Made by a program: the position numbers and the translations under genes. Shown here piece by piece: positions 35,799-44,825 of a stretch of DNA of 51,330 nt. The stretch is from Candidatus Troglogloeales bacterium (lineage in GTDB: Bacteria; Nitrospirota; Nitrospiria; SBBL01; SBBT01). The stretch lies in NCBI GenBank assembly GCA_005239595.1, contig SBBT01000043.1, positions 1 to 51,330 of the forward strand. Direction: 5' to 3'. Below the pieces are notes generated by a model. The model did no database searches and was not told where the DNA came from. It was given only the letters and a program-made list of their open reading frames with translations. Numbering within the stretch: position 1 is the first letter of the stretch; each line of letters starts with the position of its first letter.

Positions 35799-35828
35799 TT
35801 GACAAATTAAAATCATGCTAATTAGAGT
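35799..35828 (+). promoter_or_regulatory. Predicted sigma-70 promoter of the htrA-ligase-yjbQ genes
   Basis: TTGACA (35799-35804), 18 bp, TAGAGT (35823-35828). It lies about 40 bp upstream of the HtrA-like ATG. The -10 box matches the consensus at four positions. No sigma-E-like motif was recognised. Confidence 0.5.
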
Positions 35829-35868
35829 GTCTCTACCGTCTCGCATATCAATTTCCGGTTAAAGAAAC

Positions 35869-36945
35869 ATGTCCTCTTTCATCCGTTTCCTTTCACGCAT
35901 GATATTTTTCCTTATCCTGCTTCCAGTCGCCCTGCCGGTCCCTTCTGATGCGGCCTCTGAAGACGAAGAGAATACCATCGCCATTTACGAACGGGTGAAC
36001 GCAAGCGTCGTCAACATCACAAACATCGCCGTCACCTACGATTTTTTCCTAAACCCGGTTCCTTCTGAAACAACGGGATCCGGTTCAATTATAGATAAAA
36101 AAGGATACATCCTCACGAATCATCATGTGATCCGCCACTCGGATCGTCTGGAAGTCACCCTCTCTGATGGGAGTAAATGGCCCGCAAAACGGATCGGCGC
36201 CGACCCACAGAGCGACCTGGCCATTATCCAAATCGGCGCCCCTCCAGAGAGGCTCACTGTAATGCCGTTCGGGAGTTCAGATCACCTTCGTCCCGGACAG
36301 AAGGTTTTGGCCATCGGGAACCCGTTCGGCCTGGAGCGGACATTGACATTAGGCATCATCAGCTCTCTGCGCAAATCGGTTAAGTCAGGGGAATTCGAGA
36401 TGGATGAGGTTATTCAGACCGATGCGGCCATTAATCCTGGAAATTCCGGCGGCCCGCTCTTAAACTCCGACGGGAAGATGATCGGGGTGAACACGGCTAT
36501 CTTCACCCCGTCAGGAGGAAGCGTGGGAATCGGCTTCGCCATTCCGATGAACAATGCCAGAAAAATCATTATGGAACTGATCACAAAGGGCTATGTCTCC
36601 TATCCCTGGTTGGGGATCGATTTCCAGGTCCTCATCCCGGAATACGCCGAAGCACTCTCCCTCCCCGTCTCACGGGGCCTCCTGATTGCCAGGGTATTTC
36701 GGGGAGGGCCGGGGCATCTTGCCGGAATACGCGGGGGGAAACACAGGATCGAGGTTGGAAATGCCATTCTGATTGTCGGCGGCGACATTCTGGTTGGAAT
36801 GGATGGGAGTAAAATCGAATCGGCCGATGATTTCCATCGCCTGATGAAACAGAGAAAACAGGGTGAACGGACCACCTTGACCGTTTGGCGGGGCAAGACA
36901 AAAAAAGAACTCGCGGTCACACTCGGAGAACGTCCCCGATCGTAA
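35869..36945 (+). CDS. HtrA/DegP-family serine protease
   Basis: 358 residues. A signal peptide (FFLILLPVALPVPSDA) precedes the trypsin-like domain with the catalytic triad His86 (TNHHV), Asp116 (QSDLAI) and Ser193 (GNSGGP), and one C-terminal PDZ domain (about 245-350; LLIARVFRGGPGHLAGI). One PDZ places it with DegS-like or HhoA-like proteases; no second PDZ is present. It acts in the periplasm on misfolded proteins. It is 1 bp before the ligase gene, which suggests co-transcription but not a shared function. Confidence 0.93.
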   Translation: MSSFIRFLSRMIFFLILLPVALPVPSDAASEDEENTIAIYERVNASVVNITNIAVTYDFFLNPVPSETTGSGSIIDKKGYILTNHHVIRHSDRLEVTLSDGSKWPAKRIGADPQSDLAIIQIGAPPERLTVMPFGSSDHLRPGQKVLAIGNPFGLERTLTLGIISSLRKSVKSGEFEMDEVIQTDAAINPGNSGGPLLNSDGKMIGVNTAIFTPSGGSVGIGFAIPMNNARKIIMELITKGYVSYPWLGIDFQVLIPEYAEALSLPVSRGLLIARVFRGGPGHLAGIRGGKHRIEVGNAILIVGGDILVGMDGSKIESADDFHRLMKQRKQGERTTLTVWRGKTKKELAVTLGERPRS

Positions 36946-36946
36946 C

Positions 36947-38689
36947 ATGGAATTCTCACGCCTTGTCCACTACTTCCATCGGATTGAAGAGACAACCAAG
37001 CGGCTATCCATGTTCGATCTCCTGGCAGAGCTTTTTCGCGAGGCCGATGTCGCCGAAACTGACAAAATTATCTATCTGGTGCAGGGCGAACTCCTTCCCC
37101 CTTTTCACGGAATCAACATTGGGATGTCTGAGAAATATCTTCTTCGGGCCATTGCAAAGGCAAGCGGAATAACCTTAGACGAGGCTTCAGACCAATACCG
37201 ACGCATGGGCGATATGGGGGCGCTTGCGGAAAAATATACCTCCGGCGAGGGGAGAGGCCTGTCGGTCTGCGAGATCTACCTTGCAATCGATCGGATTGCG
37301 GCGATGGCGGGAAAAGGGAGTGTCGACCGTAAGATTGACGCGGTCTGCGAACTTCTGGCCTCCGTTTCGGCGATGGAATCCCGGTATCTCATCCGATTTC
37401 TGTCGGGAAGGCTAAGACTCGGCGCGGGCGATGCCACCATCCTGGAGGCATTGGCTCTTGCAAAAGGAGACCGCGCCTATCGGCCGCTGCTGGATCGGGC
37501 TTACAACCTTACCTCCGACCTGGGGTACGTGGCAAAAACCTTTTTCCAATCAGGCGAAGCGGGAATTGGAAATATTTCGGTACAATTGGGATATCCGATT
37601 CGCCCCGCCCTCTGTGAGCGTGCCCAATCGCCGGAAGAGATGATCGAGAGGATGCAACGATGTGTCATTGAAGTTAAATATGACGGCTTCCGCTGTCAGG
37701 TCCATAAGGATCGAAACGGGGTAGCCATCTTTTCAAGAAACCAGGAGCGCACCACGCCGATGTTCCCGGAGATCGTCGAAGAGATCACCCGGCGACTTCC
37801 AAACGAGGAGATCATTTTAGAAGGAGAGGCACTCGCCTACAACGAACAAACGGGCGACCTTCTTCCGTTCCAGACCAGCATCCAGCGTAAACGTAAACAT
37901 GGCGTTGAGGCAATGGCCAGACAATATCCCTTGAAATTCTATCTGTTCGACCTCCTCTATTTCAACGGAAGCGATTATACCAAGTATAGATATACAGACC
38001 GGCGCGAAAAACTGGCGGAAATCCTTCAGAGGCACCCCGTGCAAAATCCCGTCATGATGCTTTCCGAAGCGATCGAAACGGACGACCCTAAAGTCATCCG
38101 GAATTTTTTCGACGCCGCTGTCGAGCGGGGACTCGAGGGAATCATCGCCAAGCGGCCCGATTCCCCATACACTGCCGGTTCGCGCAATTTCAACTGGATT
38201 AAACTGAAGCGAAGCTACAAGGGAGAGCTTGCCGATTCGGTCGACCTTTGCATCATCGGTTATTACGCGGGAAAAGGCCATCGCGCCCAATTCGGAATCG
38301 GGACCATTTTGTGCGCCGCTTATGATCCTGTCTCGGATTCCTTTAAAAGCCTTACCAAAATCGGCACCGGATTTTCAGAAGAGGAGTTGGGGCAGATGAA
38401 GGGACTCCTCGATGAAACCGCGTCTTCCACCTGTCCCTTAAACGTCGATTCAGCGGTTCTGCCCGATGTCTGGATCTATCCCAAACATGTCGTGACGGTA
38501 ATGGCCGATGAAATTACCCGCTCTCCCAACCACACCGCCGGAAAAGACGCCGAGGGAATCGGCTACGCGCTTCGGTTCCCCCGTGTAATCGGCTTCATCC
38601 GCGCCGACAAACGGGCCGAAGACGCCACCACCGTCCCGGAAATCATTCGGATGTTTGAAAGACAAAAGCACGTCAAGACTGCGTCTTAA
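36947..38689 (+). CDS. ATP-dependent DNA ligase, archaeal/eukaryotic type
   Basis: 580 residues. The N-terminal DNA-binding domain (about 1-210) precedes the nucleotidyltransferase core with Lys244 in motif I (EVKYDGFR), motif III (FYLFDLLYFNG), motif IV (EGIIAKRPDSPY), motif V (WIKLKRSY) and the C-terminal OB domain ending in the motif VI region (ALRFPRVIGFIRADK). This full three-domain form is the archaeal/eukaryotic LigI type, unlike short viral-like or LigD-type bacterial enzymes. It seals nicks using ATP. Bacteria normally rely on NAD-dependent LigA, so this is an extra or acquired ligase. It sits between htrA and yjbQ. Confidence 0.93.
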   Translation: MEFSRLVHYFHRIEETTKRLSMFDLLAELFREADVAETDKIIYLVQGELLPPFHGINIGMSEKYLLRAIAKASGITLDEASDQYRRMGDMGALAEKYTSGEGRGLSVCEIYLAIDRIAAMAGKGSVDRKIDAVCELLASVSAMESRYLIRFLSGRLRLGAGDATILEALALAKGDRAYRPLLDRAYNLTSDLGYVAKTFFQSGEAGIGNISVQLGYPIRPALCERAQSPEEMIERMQRCVIEVKYDGFRCQVHKDRNGVAIFSRNQERTTPMFPEIVEEITRRLPNEEIILEGEALAYNEQTGDLLPFQTSIQRKRKHGVEAMARQYPLKFYLFDLLYFNGSDYTKYRYTDRREKLAEILQRHPVQNPVMMLSEAIETDDPKVIRNFFDAAVERGLEGIIAKRPDSPYTAGSRNFNWIKLKRSYKGELADSVDLCIIGYYAGKGHRAQFGIGTILCAAYDPVSDSFKSLTKIGTGFSEEELGQMKGLLDETASSTCPLNVDSAVLPDVWIYPKHVVTVMADEITRSPNHTAGKDAEGIGYALRFPRVIGFIRADKRAEDATTVPEIIRMFERQKHVKTAS

Positions 38690-38695
38690 CCAACC

Positions 38696-39115
38696 ATGAT
38701 CCAGCAATCCGACGAAATCGTCTTCAAGACATCCGGGCGGGCGCTCTACGACATCACAAAAGAGGTCGCAAGCTGGGTAAAAAAGCAGAACATCCAAACG
38801 GGTCTTCTGACCCTCTATATCCCACACACCTCGGCCTCTCTGCTGATTCAGGAAAACTATGATCCTGAAGTGTTGCGCGACCTGGAGCGATTTTTCAATC
38901 GACTGATCCCACAGGGAGATCCCCTCTTCCGCCACACAACCGAGGGATCGGACGACATGCCAGCCCATGTCCGTTCCGCCCTAACCGCCACCACCCTTTC
39001 GATTCCGGTGAGACGCGGCCAGGTTTCTCTCGGAACCTGGCAGGGGATATTCATCTACGAGCACCGCACCGCAGGACACGTCAGAAAGATACTGTTCCAT
39101 CTGATGGGTGAGTGA
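38696..39115 (+). CDS. YjbQ/UPF0047 family protein
   Basis: 139 residues. Conserved family segments are LYIPHTSASLLIQEN, EGSDDMPAHVRS and the GTWQGIFIYEHR motif near the C-terminus. E. coli YjbQ has weak thiamine phosphate synthase activity, but the true role is not settled. The histidines in PHTSA and EHR form a probable metal or ligand site. It lies 6 bp after the ligase stop; ligase-yjbQ adjacency may only reflect co-transcription. Confidence 0.88.
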   Translation: MIQQSDEIVFKTSGRALYDITKEVASWVKKQNIQTGLLTLYIPHTSASLLIQENYDPEVLRDLERFFNRLIPQGDPLFRHTTEGSDDMPAHVRSALTATTLSIPVRRGQVSLGTWQGIFIYEHRTAGHVRKILFHLMGE

Positions 39116-39196
39116 AACAACCCAAAAAAATGTTTTTGTGGCTTCCGGGTTTAAATGGATCTTTGTTTGAGTTAGGATGGTCGCCACAGAAGGAAG

Positions 39197-39883
39197 GTGG
39201 CAGCCATGGAAGACCGGGTAGGTATGCGTAGGACCGAAATAGGCGGATTAAGAGCGGTAGCAGTGTTATCGATTGCAATTACTCATATCGACAAGACACT
39301 TCTGCCGAATGGTTACCTTGGCGTCGATATCTTTTATGTGATATCTGGATTTGTTATCACTCAATCCCTGCTCTCGCGTCAGTACAGTTCCTTTAGGCAT
39401 TATATCCTCGGTTTTTACCAGAGACGAATAAAGCGGTTAGTCCTGCCCTTTTCCTTTGCATTGCAATGACAACCCTATTTGTATGGCTGGTTGTTTCACC
39501 AAAATCACCCCTCTCCTGGGTTTCCCCCCGGACTGGAGTGGCAGCCCTTTTTGGCCTTTCCAACCTTTATCTCGGAAGACAGGCTGTCGATTACTTTGGC
39601 CCTTCAGAAAAATTAAATCTTTTTACCCATACATAGTCTTTGGGCGTTGGAAAACAATTTTATTTGTTGTTTCCTCTTCTCCGCTGGTTTAGTGGTCTGC
39701 CGCAAAAAAGAACAGGGGCCTTCAGAAGGTTTTCTTTAATCATTAGTGTAACCGGAATCGCTTCGCTTATATCCTATATCTGGTTGAGCAAGACAAATCC
39801 AGTCATGGCATTCATCATGCCGACGCGTTTTTGGAAACTTGCACCTAGGTGCCGGTGCGTACATGGCACTGATGCGGTCATAA
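39197..39883 (+). pseudogene. Broken acyltransferase-3 (OafA-like) gene
   Basis: The N-terminus is clear: RTEIGGLRAVAVLSIAITH and GYLGVDIFYVISGFVIT, typical of membrane acyltransferase family 3. The frame then shifts near 39466 (an ATGA junction) and continues in a second frame to FTHT, where the usual HTWSLGVEEQFY motif reads HT, stop, SLGVGKQFYLLFP: the tryptophan is a TAG at 39634-39636. A third shift near 39847 gives GAGAYMALMRS and stop. The C-terminal half is absent. It is a degraded, truncated gene for O-acylation of a cell-surface sugar. Confidence 0.85.
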
Positions 39884-39967
39884 CAAACAACGTATACATG
39901 CCACAAGTCAGTATCGTATATCATACTGCTCTGTATTTGTTAAAACGCCATCTGGAAAGTGGATCGC

Positions 39968-42394
39968 TCATTGTAAGAGAGGCAGCAGCGCCTCCGGAGA
40001 TGCTGGTTCGCCCAATAATCGGCCGGAAACCACATCACACTGGACGGCCCGCAAGAACTCCAGCTGCGCTTCTGTCTCAACCCCTTCGGCAAGGACCTTT
40101 ATCTTGAGGCTATGGGCCAATCCGATCATGGCTGAAATCTCTCTACTCGAACAGTCGTCCGTCATCTTCCTCACAGAAGAAGGTGTCAACTTTAAGATAT
40201 CGATCGGGAAAGGTTTTATAAAATACACCGGAGGAGAGAGGGCCCCAAAATCATCGACGGCCAGTTGCACCTCCAACCGTTTCAGTTCTTGCAGGGTCGC
40301 GACCGCCACATCAGGATGCTGCATGATTCCGCAGGGAAGTTCTAGCACCAAACTGCGTTGAGGGATACCCGTTTCTTTTAATACCCTGAAGATAATCTCG
40401 GCGATATTTTTTTGTTTGAACTGATGCCCCGAGAGATTCACCATCACATAGAGCGGGGCCTGCAGTCCGATGGAACGCCACGATTGACCTTGGGCACATG
40501 CGACACGGAGCGCCCATTCTCCAATCGACGCCATCAATCCCGTTTCGTCTGCCACGCGGACAAATTCGTCGGAAAGGGGCAAACCGAGATTCGGACGCTG
40601 CCAACATAAACAGGCCTTCACGCCAACGACTTGACCTGTCGCAAGATCGATCTGCGGCCGATAGCGCATTGCAAACCCCTCCCTTTCTAACGCATGCCGC
40701 AGCGCATTTTCCATCTCGAGTCGGCAAGAAGCGGCCACGTTCATTTCCGCCGTGTAGAACTGATAGTTATTTCTCCCGCGTTCCTTGGCAAGATACATGG
40801 CCGCATCCGCATTTTTGATGAGGGTTTCGACGTTGTCTCCATCCGTCGGATACAGCGCGATTCCGACGCTGGCTGTTATAAAACGCTCACGGCCGGAAAG
40901 AGAAAATGGACGGGCGATGGCATCAAGGATCTTCTGCGCCACCCTGGCGGTGCTTCCGATTTGTGTCATGTTGGCGAGCATGACTGTAAATTCATCGCCT
41001 CCCAGACGGGAAACGGTGTTACTCTTGCGAACGCAACCCAATAGCCTTTCGGAAACCGATTTAAGCAACTTATCTCCGATAGCATGTCCCAGGGAATCAT
41101 TGATAATCTTAAATCGGTCCAGATCTATAAACAAAAGGGCCACCTGCCTCTTATTCCGTTGGGCAAAGACCATGGCTTGGCTGAGGCGTTCATAAAGCAA
41201 GGTGCGATTGGGCAGACCGGTCAGGACATCATGCAAGGCCAGGTAATGAAGGCGCTCCTCCGCCCTCTTTCGTTCGGTAATATCTCGAAAACTCGACACC
41301 CTCCCCACCGGCCTTCCATCGAGCATCTGTGGTTGTGAAAATCGCTCAAACACCCGTCCATCTTTAAACTCAATTAAATCAAAACCTTCTGACAACGGCT
41401 GAGCATAGAGCTTCCTCATCTTCGATAGAAACTCCTCCGGCCGTTTGAGCTGATCCAGAATATATGCCACCCATTTTTGGTGCTCCCTTATCTTGAGAAC
41501 TTCCGGTGGAATCCGCCACATTTCGACAAACCGGTTATTGACACTGGTTATTTTTCCGTGAAAATCAACGACAAGAATTCCATCTGCCGTCGATTCAATC
41601 GTTGATAGGAGGAGCGATGCCGTACGTTTTCTCTCCTCCTCGCCACGCTGACGTTCGGTGATGTCCCTTAAAATAACGGTATGAAATAGGTCCCCTCCTA
41701 CTTCCACTTCAGAAACGGACACCTCGATAGGGAATTCCCTCCCATCGGCCCGGATTCCTTTCGTTTCAATCGGTTCTGATGCTGGGCCCTCCTTTTCCTC
41801 CGGGGTCGCAAAAAACCATTTCGACCAAAAGGGGATAAAACGATCGAGCGGTTGGCGGATCGCTTCATCTGCCGGACAACAAAACATTTTTTCAGCCGCC
41901 GTATTAAAAATTGAGACGCGCCCGCTTGCGTCAATAGTGATAATCGCATCCATGGCGGAGGCGATGATGGAAAGCAGCCGTGCTTCAGACTCCGCCAACG
42001 CCTGTTTCGTGCGCACCTGCGTCAGGACACAGTCGACCGCTTCAGGGAGATAATCAAGATACTCCAGGGATTTGGTGACAAAATCACTGACACCGGCACG
42101 CAGCGCATTTATGACCGTTGTCTCATCACCCTTTCCCGTCACCATGATCACCGGAATATCGCAGCCGGTCGCTTTCAATTCTTTATAAAACTCCAGGCCT
42201 GTCACGCCATCGGGCAGACAGTAATCCAAGACAATCAAGTCGATCCCGCCATGCAGGATCCGCTCTAACGCCTCTTTAGGTTCAGCAATCGTCACCACAC
42301 CATATCCGGCCCGTTTAAGACGAATCTGCTCCAGACGGGCGACACCGGGATCGTCCTCAATCACCAGGATCGTCTTCGGCTTTGCATCAGCCAT
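39968..42394 (-). CDS. REC-PAS-PAS-GGDEF protein with degenerate EAL domain
   Basis: 808 residues. The receiver domain (1-120) keeps acidic pair Glu13/Asp14-Asp15, the phospho-acceptor Asp57 and the TK pair at 107-108. Two PAS domains follow (about 135-245 and 265-375), each ending in RDITERxRAEE. GGDEF is intact at 465-469 (RLGGDEF), but the inhibitory I-site is altered (RKSN instead of RxxD). The C-terminal EAL domain is degraded: EAL reads KAC at 593-595, and the following ELTES and DDFGTGYS motifs read ELPCG and DDFGALSPP. It is therefore predicted to be a phospho-regulated diguanylate cyclase, or a c-di-GMP binder, not a phosphodiesterase. It lies downstream of the Amt-histidine kinase on the same strand. 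Confidence 0.92.
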   Translation of the reverse strand: MADAKPKTILVIEDDPGVARLEQIRLKRAGYGVVTIAEPKEALERILHGGIDLIVLDYCLPDGVTGLEFYKELKATGCDIPVIMVTGKGDETTVINALRAGVSDFVTKSLEYLDYLPEAVDCVLTQVRTKQALAESEARLLSIIASAMDAIITIDASGRVSIFNTAAEKMFCCPADEAIRQPLDRFIPFWSKWFFATPEEKEGPASEPIETKGIRADGREFPIEVSVSEVEVGGDLFHTVILRDITERQRGEEERKRTASLLLSTIESTADGILVVDFHGKITSVNNRFVEMWRIPPEVLKIREHQKWVAYILDQLKRPEEFLSKMRKLYAQPLSEGFDLIEFKDGRVFERFSQPQMLDGRPVGRVSSFRDITERKRAEERLHYLALHDVLTGLPNRTLLYERLSQAMVFAQRNKRQVALLFIDLDRFKIINDSLGHAIGDKLLKSVSERLLGCVRKSNTVSRLGGDEFTVMLANMTQIGSTARVAQKILDAIARPFSLSGRERFITASVGIALYPTDGDNVETLIKNADAAMYLAKERGRNNYQFYTAEMNVAASCRLEMENALRHALEREGFAMRYRPQIDLATGQVVGVKACLCWQRPNLGLPLSDEFVRVADETGLMASIGEWALRVACAQGQSWRSIGLQAPLYVMVNLSGHQFKQKNIAEIIFRVLKETGIPQRSLVLELPCGIMQHPDVAVATLQELKRLEVQLAVDDFGALSPPVYFIKPFPIDILKLTPSSVRKMTDDCSSREISAMIGLAHSLKIKVLAEGVETEAQLEFLRAVQCDVVSGRLLGEPASPEALLPLLQ

Positions 42395-42418
42395 TACATC
42401 TATCCATTCCTGTAAAGG

Positions 42419-42430
42419 TTTACTTAAATG
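42419..42430 (-). promoter_or_regulatory. Shared 12-bp motif upstream of the GGDEF gene
   Basis: CATTTAAGTAAA on the minus strand, 25-36 bp upstream of the GGDEF protein ATG. The same 12 bp occur at 44859-44870 upstream of the Amt-kinase gene. A common operator or promoter element is possible. Twelve-base matches are expected by chance in 51 kb, so only the location makes it notable. Confidence 0.35.
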
Positions 42431-42479
42431 GCAAGAGAAGGCTCACAACTCCTCCTTTTCCGATTGGTCAGAACGGTTA

Positions 42480-42602
42480 TCACTTGCAGAAAGAGCCAAA
42501 AACGCCTGATCCCTCGGAGAAATCATCATAGCCCACTTCCGCTGAATGAGAATATCCTTCGTCATCTTTGGCCATCAGGATTGTCACCGATTGTGTCAGC
42601 AT
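42480..42602 (-). pseudogene. Possible receiver-domain remnant between amt-kinase and GGDEF gene
   Basis: A 40-codon open frame starts 12 bp after the Amt-kinase stop. Its N-terminus SVTILMAKDDEGYS resembles the start of small Rcp1-type response regulators (PVTILMADDDxDD), after which similarity is lost. It could be the stump of a single-domain receiver that once sat between kinase and GGDEF protein, or a chance open frame. A second 40-codon frame overlaps it (MTKDILIQRKWAMMISP) and was not preferred. Confidence 0.3.
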
Positions 42603-42614
42603 CGCTCGTTAACG

Positions 42615-44816
42615 TCAGGACAGGGGTTGCGCAGGCAATCTCACGAAGAAAGTACTTCCAGCCCCTTCGGTCGATTCCACCCAAATATCCCCTCCATGCC
42701 GATTCACAATACGGCGAACAATCGCAAGCCCAATTCCGTTGCCTTTAGCAATCTCGGGGTGAAACCTCTGAAAGAGATGGAACAGCTTGGGTCTTGCCTT
42801 TTCAGGAATACCGACGCCATTGTCCTTCACATAATACGTATGGAAGCCGTTTTCCCCTGCCTCCGCGCCGGCGGCAGCCTGTAGATGGCCAACCTCGATA
42901 AAAACCGGCCGCTTCGGATCGACATAGGCCATCGCATTTCCGATGAGGTTTGCAAAAACCTGTTCAATCGCGGTGGGGTCTCCCAGGGCGAACGGCAAAT
43001 CGTTCAGCGCCACCTTCGCCCCCCGTTCGGAGATCGTCATCTGCATCGAGGCCAAGATGCGGCCGATCATGCCGTTGAGATCAAGCGGCTCGGATCGATA
43101 TTCCACCCTGCCTTCTCTGGATAAACGTAACAGCCCATCAATAATGTTACTTACCCGTCCCACAGCTGTCTGAATAAAACGGACCATTCCTGTCATCTCA
43201 TCAACGAGGGCCAGACCGCGCGTTTTTTCAGCCGCGGGCAGGTTGCTCTCCGTAAAGATTCCCCGGATATCCTGGCTGACATAGCTTAACTCCTTGCTAA
43301 AACCAACCAGGTTCAAAAGGGGGGAACGAAGATCGTGCGAAACGCCGTAAAAAAACATCTCATTTTCATCGTTCTTGCTTAATAATTCACGATTGGTCTG
43401 GGCCAGCAACAAATTGGCGGCATTCAGCTGGGTCGTCCGATCAGATGCCTCTCTCGTTTTCTCCTGGAGGCTATCCATCAGTTTATTAAATACTCTGGCC
43501 ACAGCCCCCGCTTCGGTCTCCGGTTCAACATAAACCCTCTTCGAGAGGTCATGGGTTTGATGGATACCATTAATATCGTCCGCCAACTTGTGCCAGAAGG
43601 TATGGACACCATGCTCCGAAACGTTCAATCCGCTCTCTTCGCTCTCGGGGCTTACCCGCAGCGGGTAGAAATACCGGTCCATCAGTTTCATGATGAGCCA
43701 TACGATAGCGAAGGTGTAAATAAAACAGACCGTCATCCCAAGCATCTGTACCAGGATCTGCCGGACGCGGCCTCCATCCGTCAAGAACACCTCTTTTGCA
43801 AACAGGGCGACAGAAAGCACGCCCCACATCCCGCAACCCAAGTGCACCGGCACAACCCCGATAGCATCATCGACGCGGAATCGGCTCAGCAGCGCCCCGA
43901 CGCGATTAACGACCACCCCCGCTATAACACCAATTATCAATGCCGACACCGGAGAGACAAAAGGACAAGACGCCGAAATTGCAACCAGCCCGCCCAAAAG
44001 ACCGTTTAGAATCGCCCCCAGATCAAGTTTTTTTTTAGTCTTTTCCGCCCAGGTCAAGGCAAGGGATGAAAGTGCCCCTCCGCAGGCAGCCAGGTTCGTG
44101 TTGATGAGAATAATCCCTATCCTGTTTGTTAAGGAAAGGTTCACGCCGCCCGTCATTCCAAACCATCCGATCCAGATGAGCCCCCCTCCAAAAACGCTTA
44201 ACGGAAGATTACTGCCCCAAATTTTATTGACCGTTCCGTCCAGATTATATCTTCCCATCCTCGGTCCAAGAATGGTGAGGCAGGCAAGTGTGGTGGCGCC
44301 TCCCACCATATGAATTACGCTGGAACCGGCGAAATCTTTATATCCCATCGCCGCAAGCCACCCCTGCGTCAGCCCGGCATCCCCTCCCCACACCCAATGG
44401 CCAAAAACGGGATAAACGAGAGTGGCCGTGACAAGACTCACACAGAGACACCCGCCGAAACGCATCCTTTCTCCCACGCCGCCCGAAATAACCGAAATCG
44501 CCACACCGCAAAGCGCTCCATGGAAAAAGAGGACTCCATAGACCCATCCCTCCTGGTCTACGAAAAAGTATTTACCGAGCAACCAACCATCCGTTCCAAA
44601 CCATCCGGTTTGGCTTGTTCCAAACATTACGGAAAAACCGACAGAAAAGAAGGCAATCGTGGCCACCATGAAATTGACCATGTTTTTCATTGCGACATTG
44701 ATGGTGTTCTTCTGGCGAACGGCCCCGACTTCTAAACAAAGGAAACCCGACTGCATCATCAAGACCAGCAACCCACAGACCAACAACCAGATCATATCCA
44801 TCTGCGTATGAGACAT
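42615..44816 (-). CDS. Ammonium transporter-sensor histidine kinase fusion (Amt-HK)
   Basis: 733 residues. Residues 1-385 form a complete Amt/Rh channel domain of about 11 transmembrane helices with the DFAGSSVIHM motif: Asp161, and twin histidines His169 and His325 (VPVHLGCG). A coiled linker (about 430-480) leads to a HisKA domain with phospho-acceptor His494 (GVSHDLRSPL). A HATPase domain follows: N-box NLIGNAMAY, G1 KDNGVGIP, G2 KGNGIGLAIV. Amt-HK fusions such as Ks-Amt5 of the anammox bacterium Kuenenia act as ammonium sensors. The kinase is expected to signal extracellular ammonium to a receiver, most likely the REC-GGDEF protein 220 bp downstream. Confidence 0.95.
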   Translation of the reverse strand: MSHTQMDMIWLLVCGLLVLMMQSGFLCLEVGAVRQKNTINVAMKNMVNFMVATIAFFSVGFSVMFGTSQTGWFGTDGWLLGKYFFVDQEGWVYGVLFFHGALCGVAISVISGGVGERMRFGGCLCVSLVTATLVYPVFGHWVWGGDAGLTQGWLAAMGYKDFAGSSVIHMVGGATTLACLTILGPRMGRYNLDGTVNKIWGSNLPLSVFGGGLIWIGWFGMTGGVNLSLTNRIGIILINTNLAACGGALSSLALTWAEKTKKKLDLGAILNGLLGGLVAISASCPFVSPVSALIIGVIAGVVVNRVGALLSRFRVDDAIGVVPVHLGCGMWGVLSVALFAKEVFLTDGGRVRQILVQMLGMTVCFIYTFAIVWLIMKLMDRYFYPLRVSPESEESGLNVSEHGVHTFWHKLADDINGIHQTHDLSKRVYVEPETEAGAVARVFNKLMDSLQEKTREASDRTTQLNAANLLLAQTNRELLSKNDENEMFFYGVSHDLRSPLLNLVGFSKELSYVSQDIRGIFTESNLPAAEKTRGLALVDEMTGMVRFIQTAVGRVSNIIDGLLRLSREGRVEYRSEPLDLNGMIGRILASMQMTISERGAKVALNDLPFALGDPTAIEQVFANLIGNAMAYVDPKRPVFIEVGHLQAAAGAEAGENGFHTYYVKDNGVGIPEKARPKLFHLFQRFHPEIAKGNGIGLAIVRRIVNRHGGDIWVESTEGAGSTFFVRLPAQPLS

Positions 44817-44825
44817 AGGAACCCC

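Noticed and set aside
39456..39692. Plus-strand 78-codon open frame beginning MHCNDNPICMAG
   Set aside because: It is a shadow of the acyltransferase pseudogene, whose conserved reading is in another frame.
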